Positions 55,924 to 64,000 of a stretch of DNA of 64,000 nt are shown one piece after another. Where the stretch lies: positions 62,001-126,000 of the forward strand of contig JASEVX010000351.1 of NCBI GenBank assembly GCA_031761405.1, given 5' to 3'. Below the pieces are notes generated by a model. That model made no database searches. It saw only the letters and a list, made by a program, of their open reading frames with translations, and was not told where the DNA came from. Numbering within the stretch: the first letter of the stretch is position 1; each line of letters starts with the position of its first letter. Origin of the DNA: Serripes groenlandicus (taxonomy: Eukaryota; Mollusca; Bivalvia; Cardiida; Cardiidae). Made by a program: the position numbers and the translations under genes.

Positions 55924-57160
55924 GAATGTAATGTTCTTTTTATATCATAAATACTAATTTAATTATTTACAGCGCTATATCCATATAAACGTCGCTATAA
56001 AGCGCGCGTATTTACAACGCTAAACATTACGTTATGACGTCACGTTAAATGTTATTACACTAGTTATATATCAAAAATATTACACTAGTTATATATACGG
56101 AATAATATATATATAGGTGCTACCTATTTACGAAAAAAACGCAAGATAATTATAAGCAAAAATTAAAGAGCATACTTTGGCCATAAAAAAGAATTTATAA
56201 GTAATTGACTAGACAATAATAATGTTAATGTCATGTTTCTTGCATTATCAAAACATATTTGGAATTCGTATTGCTGTCGTTTATTATTACGAACAGAAAA
56301 TAATAAAGTAAAGACTTTCAGAAAATCAAGGAAGACATTTATAATGAACGAGGTTAAAACATGAGGGCCAAGATGATCCTTAATCGATCACCTGCATTAT
56401 GGTAAAGAAGCAAATAGATCAGCCCTTTTCTGATGCCACCTGGCGACTGCCTTTTTCAACCAGTCAATATGACTGGAACAAATTATGTAAGGGTTCACAT
56501 TTCTGCTAAACCCTTTCCCTATTAGAGACGGTTTCTGAGGCCTTTGCAACAGACGATTTAGGAAAATATTGTCGCCAAAAGAACAATTGCTCCTTATGAG
56601 AAAGTTATCCCTTTGCCACAAAGTTTGATAAATAATTGTTCTTTGAATGAGTGAGTCAATAGCTCATGTATAAGAATTTGGGGTCTTTCATGTTGATACC
56701 ACCTTTTTTGCGGGAAACGACGTCGCTCCATTGACGTTACGCCAAGATGAAGTGTTACAGAAATGACGTCACGTCCTTCTTTGGCTACAATAAAGTCAAA
56801 ATTTGGGTTCGGGTGTAAGAAGACTAATGCGAGTTCCATTATTTTTAACTTTTCGTACAAATGTTAATTCCCACATAACACAGCACTTTATGCTCTTCAA
56901 TATCGATTTAAAAAAACCTAATTTTATACATACACAAAATATCGGTTAAAAAAAAAAAGATTAAAAAGACGACAATAATTTTCAATCCTTTTTTTTTTTT
57001 CCGTCTCATTTTATACATACCCAAAATGGCGGCCCCCATGGAATTGGCTAGTTTCATTTCAGAAAGCTTCATGGGTTATTGAAAAAAAAAAAAAAAAAAA
57101 AATCTCACACCTGTTACCTATAAAGGAAAAAAACACCCATTTATGGTTTTTTTTTTTCGT

Positions 57161-57311
57161 ATTATGTTGTGGGGTGGATAAATGAGTTCGTATTCCACGA
57201 CAAGTAGCGTGGAAAAATCGATATCTTACAAGACCGTAGGTCGAGCTAAGATATGGATTTGCCCACGCTACGCGTCGTTAATACGAACTCAATTATCCCC
57301 CACAACATAAT
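57161..57311. repeat. Foldback (~150 bp)
   Basis: Arms 'attatgttgtgggg' and 'ccccacaacataat', continuing 'gagttcgtatt' against 'aatacgaactc'. Confidence 0.88.
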
Positions 57312-57596
57312 ATTCCTTTTATTATATACCTACAATCTATGAGCAGCGAAAATTTATTGAGTTTACATTTTATTAACCGTAAAATTAAGATTATGAAGGG
57401 CGGGTGAATATCGCTTCAATGATTACGCCACGCCCCATAATGCATTCAAATACGTATGCACCGCCCAATATCATCATCAAACCGGTCACGTCAATGTATG
57501 ACGTCACAATCTTGTATTTACACCGCATATAGATACGGAATTTCCGGAACTATTTTTGGCTGTTTTAATTCCCTCTCGCGTATTTTTCATACAACG

Positions 57597-57958
57597 GATT
57601 AGTGCGCATGCGTTACTACGTTGTGCTTGACATTATATGAATGAAGTCACGAGTTTCTGTTGTAAATGTTGTTTGGAAATTTGAATTGTAACGGTGACGT
57701 TATTGTTTTAAATGACGTCATTCACGTGTTTTACCAACATTTTTGGCGCGGTCGAAAACGTTGTGTTAGAATAAGACCATGAATAAGAAATTGCCCATGA
57801 TGAGTTGAACAATTGAAAAAGTTATAATAAAAATAAAATGTTCATAGACTGTTATATAACTGATTTCAAAATGTTTTGTTAGTTGAAAAAATATAATATT
57901 TCCATGGGGAGTAAAGATAGAATAGCCTACACGTGATTTTATCAAGGAAAACAACGTT
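57597..57958. repeat. ~360 bp tandem duplication, copy 1
   Basis: Begins 'gcgcatgcgttactacgtt', ends 'tcaaggaaaacaacgt', and is repeated at 57962-58318. The central part ('gtaacggtgacgt', 'aatgacgtcattcacgtg') is related to the elements at 16.4 and 37.4 kb. Confidence 0.88.
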
Positions 57959-57961
57959 TCT

Positions 57962-58318
57962 CAGAGCGCATGCGTTACTACGTTGGGCATTTTATAAATG
58001 AAGTCACGAGCTTTTGTTGTAAATTGAATTGTAACGGTGACGTAACTGTTTTAAATGACGTCATTCACGTGCTTTACCAACATTTTTTACGCGGTCGAAA
58101 ACGTTGTGTTAGAATGAGACAGTAACACATTTCCCATAATGAGTTTAAGAACAATTGAAAAAGGTATAATAAAAATAAAATGTTCATAGACTGTTAATAA
58201 AACTGATTTCAAAATGTTTTGTTAGTTGAAAACATCGAATATTTCCAAAACAAATACAATGAGGAGTAAAGATAGAATAGCCTACACGTGATTTTATCAA
58301 GGAAAACAACGTCATGTA
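57962..58318. repeat. ~360 bp tandem duplication, copy 2
   Basis: Second copy of 57597-57958 with small indels, including an extra 'ccaaaacaaatacaa' near 58240. Confidence 0.88.
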
Positions 58319-58380
58319 AAAACCTAGTTCCCCCATAATTTGTATCCCTTTAAGTTATAAACAAGTGCTAGAATTGAAAT

Positions 58381-58532
58381 AGATCTCATTTTGAGTGGTA
58401 TACCAGCTCTTATATCACGATATGTCGTTCATGTGTGTATAAATTAATCACACAGGCCATTCGGCCTTCGTGATTAGTTACTACACACCTGAACTCCCAA
58501 TCGTGATATTTATATCACTCAAAATGAGATCT
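58381..58532. repeat. Foldback (~152 bp)
   Basis: Exact arms 'agatctcattttgagt' and 'actcaaaatgagatct', followed inward by 'atatcacgat' against 'atcgtgatat'. Confidence 0.9.
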
Positions 58533-58791
58533 ATTTCCTAAATACGTAACCGGTATATTATTAGATCGAATACAAGTATTGTCATGTGATAACAATCTTA
58601 TTTTATCATACCCATGTATGATTCCGTTTTCCATATTCTGTAAATTTAACAAATCGGACTTATTGTCATTATCTGACATTGTGTAACAAACACATTCACA
58701 CAGATTCGTCCGCGTGTGAACACGTACGATGACACCAAATAGTTCCATTATTTCATCATCAATTATCATAAAATAAAAAGAAAATTTGTTT

Positions 58792-58918
58792 GTTTTGAGT
58801 GGATATGGAATATATTTCAACTCGAAGTGATGCAATTTTAACATTTTTACTCGCGCTACGCCTTAAATATTCAATTGTATCACTTCTCGATGAGATATAT
58901 TCCATATCCACTCAAAAC
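58792..58918. repeat. Foldback (~127 bp)
   Basis: Arms 'gttttgagtggatatggaa' and 'ttccatatccactcaaaac', followed by 'cgaagtgat' against 'atcacttc'. It shares the 'ttttgagtg' tip with the foldback at 58381. Confidence 0.9.
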
Positions 58919-59371
58919 GAACAACTATCCTCTATTTATTTAATGCTAAACGATGAGATACTGAGTTCTATCAGTGAGATATAATCTATATCACCCACAC
59001 TGTGAGATATAGCAAATATCCTCTATATCCTTTCCCACATACAACAAATATGCAGCAGACGATTCAAAAACACGGAAAATCTCTATAAATGAAAGCGTGA
59101 TCATTGAACAGAATTGAAAACATTGTGGCAAAAGTGGAAAGTACTGATTATGAGCAATTTCTTTGTTTGCCTATCAGATCTGTACGGGCGTTTCTGGTTT
59201 AATGAAATTGCTCAATATCAGGACTAATTGCAACGGCATCACATGTGTGTGTGTACACTGAATCAGTATCCAAATGTTATTTCTATATATTTATGAAAAT
59301 TATCTAAGGGCTAAATCAAGTTAACCGAATGTGAATTTTTACACTGTTAATTTTTACACTGTTAATTTCAG

Positions 59372-59488
59372 ATATCAATGAGTGCAATACAAGTGTGTGT
59401 TCACAATTGTGTGAGGATACGGAGGGTTCCTTTAGCTGTGGATGTTACCCGGGGTATACGCTAAGTGCTGACAAAACGACATGCTCTG
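59372..59488 (+). CDS. cbEGF exon
   Basis: A 117-nt phase 1-1 exon with acceptor 'ctgttaatttcag' and donor 'g|gtaatc'. It encodes DINECNTSVCSQLCEDTEG, SFSCGCYPGYTL and KTTCSG. Confidence 0.9.
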
Positions 59489-60021
59489 GTAATCGTCATT
59501 TTGATAACTTTGGGACCCCTTCCCCACTTGCAAAGCACTCTGACGCACCTGCAGCAGAGGACTTTTAATGTTCTCAAAGACGTCTGCTATAGATTTGTTG
59601 TGTGTCGGAAAGATTCAATTAGGACGCTTTCTTTTTAGATCATGCTTTGAAAATAACAATGCCACGATTATTGAAAATATGACAGGAAAAATTGACATGG
59701 CATTTGATATGGCAATAGACAGCATCTTCTTTCCTTTGAGCCCATTAATTATCAAATACCTTGAAAATAGTCAAAGTTCAACATACTTGAAAAAAGAATG
59801 CATTACCTTAATGCATTTATATTGAAACACTCCTGAGTTTATTCCCATATTTTTCTGTCAATTTTTGTTTTTAATAAACAGACGAATAATATAATGGAAA
59901 GGATCAGAAAGATTATTTAAGAATTTAGAATTAAATAAGCACTGGGAATTATGGGTTGATACTTATATTAAAGTTTATATATATTACCTTTTGGAATTAT
60001 TTTATTTCAACCATATTACAG

Positions 60022-60282
60022 TTTGTTCGGATGGATACTGGGGAGACGGATGCAGTAATGAATGTGGGTGTGGCAGTTTGGGTACTTTAACATGTGACAA
60101 TGTGAAAGGGTGTGTCTGTAATGATGAGTGGACAGGGCCTAGATGTGATATGGATGTGGATGAGTGTAAAGATCCCAATATATGTAATGACATAGACAAA
60201 GTATGTGTAAACACACCAGGGGCATATAGGTGTGACTGTCGGACTGGTTTCCAGCTGGACAGTGTCAGAGGACAATGTGAAG
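60022..60282 (+). CDS. Laminin-type EGF plus cbEGF exon (paralogue of 12339-12614)
   Basis: A 261-nt phase 1-1 exon with acceptor 'accatattacag' and donor 'g|gtacaa'. The first domain is laminin/MEGF-type (VCSDGYWGDGCSNECGCG, CDNVKGCVCND, GPRC). The second is a cbEGF (DVDECKDPNICN to RGQCEG). Domain order and length match the exon at 12339, which precedes SEA-NIDO-AMOP-VWD. Confidence 0.9.
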
Positions 60283-60361
60283 GTACAATGTTTATCTTAT
60301 GTTGTTGTCGTAAATACATGGTTTTTAAGATTGTTTTAGTGATATCACAATGACAGTTCAC

Positions 60362-60516
60362 TTATTCATGATCCCTTGGTAAACGAACCAGTACTAGGCT
60401 AGAAAATGTGCCTCGCCCAAGGGCACTACACCGTCATTGCACAACTGGGGAGCGAACCTGGTACATCTGGTTCCAAATTGTTGATGCTAACCACTTGGCC
60501 TCGGCGGATTCCTGAT
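60362..60516 (-). mobile_element. tRNA-derived SINE, family 1 (minus)
   Basis: The minus strand reads 'ccgaggccaagtggttagc', a B-box-like 'aggttcgctcccc', then 'gtgcccttgggcgaggcac' and 'ttctagcctagtactggtt'. Same family as the plus copy at 62361-62588. Confidence 0.8.
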
Positions 60517-61011
60517 AAAGGAATCAATGGACACAGCTTCCTATAGGTAGTTGTTCGTACTAACAATTGTCTTACTGATTTGTTAATCAAACAAATTGTT
60601 CATATTTGAGCCCTTGCATAGGAAAAATTACAAGTTGTCTTTTATAACAGTATATCCAGATCAACCTGTGCATCCACAGTCTGATCAAGATATACACTGT
60701 TCAAATGTAACATTTACATGTACTAACACAAGCTTGTTAAAAGATTCAGTCAACTTGTGTAAATTCCGAAAACACTGAGCAGATCGACAAGATGATCTAA
60801 ACCTAAACTGAATATAAATATCAACTTGTACCTTTTCTCATGCACTTGCTCAGTTGTCATGTTCATAGCAAACAAATGCTATAGCAAACCCAGCTAGGAA
60901 TTTCAGGGGACTTTACCATGCATACCTATCTATGGACAAAAGTGTTTTCACCTTTCAATTAGGAGGAGGATATTTTACATATTTAATAACCTTGATCAAG
61001 AAAGATCCCTG

Positions 61012-61265
61012 ACCACCCCTGTGATGTATTGGTAGAGTGATCGCCGCAGGTATGGAAAGTCATGGGTTAAATCACCGGTTGAGTCATATCAAAGACTTTG
61101 AAAATGGTAGTAATGTCTTTCCTGCCATCGCGCTAAGGAATGTGGGTTTTGCATCAGGACTGACTTGCTAGTGTCAGGATAAATGGATCAGTAGTACTGG
61201 TGATTTGTCCAAGAAACTCTGTTATGTATAAATGAAACATTGTAGAAAGTGGCGTAAAACACCAT
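61012..61265 (+). mobile_element. tRNA-derived SINE, family 3 (plus)
   Basis: Head 'tgatgtattggtagagtga' with 'tcgccgcagg' and 'gggttaaatcacc' (A- and B-box-like). The body ends 'gtgtcaggataaatggatc', shared with 43752-43918 and with a tail-only fragment at 33122-33160. Confidence 0.7.
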
Positions 61266-61391
61266 ACAAACAAGAAGTTAACAAGATCAACGTTAGTGTC
61301 ACATGTTACTATGAACATTTTAAGACAGTTCTTTTTTGTAAATATTTAGAGTGTATTTTGATAAGAGAAATTCCCAAATAATTTAGATATT

Positions 61392-61588
61392 TTAACCCTT
61401 TCTCGCATGTAACAAATTATTAAGCCAAATAATTGGAAACTCTTTTTAAATGACAGAACCTTTTATGAACACAGTTGAAAACGTTGTGGCAAAAGGAAAA
61501 ATTGCTCATTATAAGCAATTTCTTATTTTGCTACAATGATCCGCTACAGATGTGCCAGACAGTTACTGTAGGAGGGAAAATGTATTAT
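61392..61588. mobile_element. TTAA-type foldback MITE
   Basis: Begins 'ttaaccctttctcgcatgt', contains 'ttgtggcaaaaggaaaaat' and 'tgctcattataagcaattt' foldback, and has a degraded right end. Confidence 0.72.
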
Positions 61589-61620
61589 TTTAAATTTTCT
61601 TCATTGCTTGATGCTTTCAG

Positions 61621-61746
61621 ATTACAATGAATGTGACAATCCGTCTATGAACTCGTGTGAACAGTTGTGTGTTAACACAGATGGGGGATTTTACTGTGAC
61701 TGCGAGTCTGGCTACATAAGAAACACCAGCGGCAACACTTGCTCAG
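61621..61746 (+). CDS. cbEGF exon
   Basis: A 126-nt phase 1-1 exon with acceptor 'gatgctttcag' and donor 'g|gtgaat'. It encodes DYNECDNPSMNSCEQLCVN, GGFYCDCESGYI and SGNTCSG. It is the last exon seen in the window; the open phase means the gene continues to the right. Confidence 0.9.
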
Positions 61747-61755
61747 GTGAATTGT

Positions 61756-61962
61756 TTAACCCTTTCCCACATACAGACGCTTTCTGATGTCTCTGCAGCA
61801 GACCACATTTGAAAGCATTGTGTCAAGCAATTTCCCATTTTGCCTTAATATTTTCAACTCTATTCAATAATTATACTTGCGTTTATAGAGACTTTTGTTA
61901 TATTTTTGCGTAGACATTTTCAAAGTCGTCTGCTGCAGATTTGTTGTATGTGGGAAATGGTT
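61756..61962. mobile_element. TTAA-type foldback MITE
   Basis: Begins 'ttaaccctttcccacatac', only ten bases past the EGF exon's donor, and ends 'tgtatgtgggaaatggttta'. It has 'agtcgtctgctgcagattt' inside. Confidence 0.85.
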
Positions 61963-62360
61963 TATTAATGGTAATTACGATGGCACTGCATACTAGTCAA
62001 CTTGTTGGTCGTGGGTATTCTCTAAAGACTTTGAGGATGTTCGTACGACTACATTTGCGAAAACAGAGAAGATCCTGTTCAGACTGCAAAGAACTACATG
62101 CTGAGCTGAATCTTCCCAGGTCCGATTTCACAAAGTTAATTGTGCATCATACTTTTTTTAATGATAACAATCAATCTGTAATCGTAACCAAATACATTGC
62201 TTGAGAAACAAATCGATGAATTGTATGAATACATTGCGAATTTCAGAATGAATGTCTTAGAACAGAATCCATTGTATTTCTCTTAATCACTAACCAAATG
62301 TAGCCTGCTTCTAAAATCCTTCTTGACTAGTGAAAAACACAGTCTTCCTTCCCTCAAAAT

Positions 62361-62588
62361 GGGAATCCGCTGTGGTCGAGTGGTTAGCGTCGGGGATTTC
62401 GAAACCGGGTGTCCCGGGTTCGATCCCCAGTCGCGGCACTACGGTCATGGTGGAGTGCCCTTGGGCAAGGCACTTTTCTAGCCTAGTACTGGTTAATTTA
62501 CCCAGGGATCATGAATAATTAAATTTAATTTCGCGCTAAATGACCTTAGCTGTCGATGCGCCATAAAACAATATACATTCATTCATTC
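62361..62588 (+). mobile_element. tRNA-derived SINE, family 1 (plus)
   Basis: The tRNA-like head (62361-62438) contains A box 'tggtcgagtggttagcg' and B box 'gggttcgatcccc'. The body is 'gtgcccttgggcaaggcac' and 'ctagcctagtactggttaa', and it ends in an (attc)n tail near 62588. It is a SINE rather than a tRNA gene, because the head is unpaired at its ends and is followed by a family body. Confidence 0.85.
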
Positions 62589-62976
62589 CCTCAAAATGTT
62601 CAACTCTGTATTTAAATAGAAGTTCAATTTTCAAAATGCAACATTTTTGCTTATATATTTTTAAAACAGATGGCTCTTGAAATTGCATAGCTTTGAAAGA
62701 AATATTTACAAAGCACATTTTTAAAAGCACATAAGTGATATTTAAATGCCATTAAAAATTATATCATTTACAATGATTGTCTTCTTTGTGATTGCAACCA
62801 AAAGATATTTGAATATATCACCGGCTAATTCCAAGGTAAAGGTTTATCTCTCTATAGCTCCTACTGGTTCTTACGATAGGTACAACTATATCTCATACTG
62901 ACTCATTGAAACATAAAAGAAGCTAGAGGATCGACTGATATTTAGAATAACTATTATAGAACTGGCTGATAGTTAA

Positions 62977-63205
62977 TTAACCCTTTCCCACATACAACAA
63001 ATCTGCAGCAGAAAACTTTGAAAACATACTCGCAAACATTTGGACATTCTTATTAAAAGGAAGCATAATTATCTAATAGAGTTGAAAACATTGTGATAAA
63101 TGGAGAAATTGCTCATCATGAATAATTTCTCTATTTGCCACAATGTTTTCAAATGTTGTCTGCTGCAGAAGCGACAGAAAGTGTATATATATGGGATAGG
63201 GTTAA
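62977..63205. mobile_element. TTAA-bounded foldback MITE (229 bp, complete)
   Basis: TTAA on both sides, ends 'ccctttcccacatacaaca' and 'tatatgggataggg', with central 'ggagaaattgctcatcatg' / 'aataatttctc' foldback and 'gtctgctgcagaagcgaca'. Confidence 0.88.
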
Positions 63206-63329
63206 AGGTAAACTGGCTGACTGTAAACTGAAGTTAAATTAATATAGCACTGACTGATTGAAACCATTAGATAGCTTTACATTTCACTATCTAATATCAA
63301 CCTAAAGACTGCTATTTACATGTGTTCTA

Positions 63330-64000
63330 CACTTGCTGATTGTAACCTTGTATCTATAAAACTGGCTAATTGTTATCTCAGTTTATCTATAAAACCAGCT
63401 GATTGTAACCTAAATTTAACTGCATGATTGTATCTTTAAAACTTGCTGATTGTTACCTGAAGATAACTGCATTATTGTATCTACACAACTGGCTGATTGT
63501 TACCTCAAGATAACTGCATGATTGTAACTACAAAACTGGCTGATTGTTACTTCAAGATAACTGCATGAGTGCATGAGTGTATCTATAAAACTGGCTGATT
63601 GTTGCCTTAAGATAACTGCATGATTGTATCTACAAAACTGGCTGATTTTTTACCTCAAGATATCCGCATGATTGTATATATAAAACTAGCTGATTGGTAC
63701 CTCAAGATAACTGCATGATTTTATCTATAAACCTGGCTGATTGTTACCGCAAGATAACCGCATGATTGTATCTATAAAACTGGCAGATTGTTACCTCAGC
63801 ATAACTGCTTGATTGTATCTATAAAACTGGCTAATTGTTACCTTAAGATAACTGCATTATTGTATATATAAAACTGGCTGATTGTTGCCTCAAGATAACT
63901 GCATGACTGTATCTATAAAACTGGCTGATTGTTACTTTAATATAACTACTTGATTGTATCTATTAATCAGGCTGATTGTTACCTTAAGCTAACTGCATGA
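63330..64000. repeat. ~47-49 bp minisatellite running off the window
   Basis: Around fourteen units of 'aaactggctgattgttacc' plus 'tcaagataactgcatgatt' and 'gtatctata'. Units toward the left edge lack the 'gataactgcatg' part, as in an array growing by unequal exchange. Confidence 0.92.

Larger units (their letters stand above)
53084..59371. other. Long intron without recognisable exon
   Basis: Phase-1 intron. Contents: sequence like 58920-59020 at 53150-53340, an unassigned stretch at 53340-54330, a SINE at 54335-54548, unassigned sequence at 54550-55700, four large foldbacks from 55806 to 58918, a MITE fragment at about 56510-56640, homopolymer tracts at 56940-57160, a 360 bp tandem duplication at 57597-58318, and a partial TTAA-MITE at 59027-59180. 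Confidence 0.7.

Noticed and set aside
60002..60361. 119-codon minus-strand frame opposite the laminin-type EGF exon
   Set aside because: Antisense shadow of a Cys-rich exon (His/Thr/Pro-rich as expected); the plus strand has the domain and the splice sites.
62361..62438. Functional tRNA gene
   Set aside because: A and B boxes are good, but the head is followed by a body and (attc)n tail shared with 60362-60516, so it is a SINE.

Overview
The window is AT-rich animal DNA: small coding exons flanked by good splice sites, scattered through long introns packed with transposon debris. The repeat content fits a bivalve mollusc: short tRNA-derived SINEs, foldback MITEs, elements with ~165 bp internal tandem repeats resembling the pearl/HINE type, and tyrosine-recombinase retrotransposons. 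The species cannot be fixed from the sequence.

The main content is one large plus-strand gene that enters and probably leaves the window at both ends. It encodes a MUC4-like, mucin-type extracellular protein. Domain order by exon is: tandem calcium-binding EGF exons (1.9-11.5 kb), a laminin-type EGF plus cbEGF exon (12.3 kb), a SEA domain split over three exons (16.2, 18.5 candidate, 19.7 kb), linker exons including a 17-nt micro-exon (24.8, 25.9 kb), NIDO (28.2-30.7 kb), AMOP (31.7-33.8 kb), VWD (35.1-37.0 kb) with its C-terminal extension (39.4 kb), an Ig-like module (42.6-43.5 kb), then a run of EGF exons (43.6-61.7 kb). Most introns are phase 1, as usual for EGF modules, and from 19.7 to 52.2 kb every exon-exon phase agrees. 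Both known autoproteolysis signatures of mucins are present: GSVIV in SEA and GDPH at the start of VWD. No signal peptide or transmembrane segment is visible, so both termini lie outside.

The left 12 kb is unstable. A ~2.1 kb unit is duplicated in tandem (1 and 2079). A ~2.05 kb block holding a six-copy EGF array and part of a Ngaro-like retrotransposon occurs twice (3.94-5.99 and 9.64-11.70 kb), with the rest of the retrotransposon between. Several EGF copies are dead (lost acceptors, stop, truncation), so exon birth and decay are both visible.

Introns contain a Ngaro-like RT/RNase H/tyrosine recombinase/SGNH element (minus), a DIRS-type relic (22.4-24.8 kb), LINE fragments, a 3 kb minisatellite of ~55 bp units with a higher-order period, a 2.8 kb element with long inverted termini (46.7-49.5 kb), and an abundant foldback MITE family (dozens of copies, many bounded by TTAA) with ends like CCCTTTCCCACA. 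An intact EGF exon lies on the minus strand at 26.6 kb inside an intron of the plus-strand gene, and its closest relatives are the pseudoexons at 0.8 and 2.9 kb.
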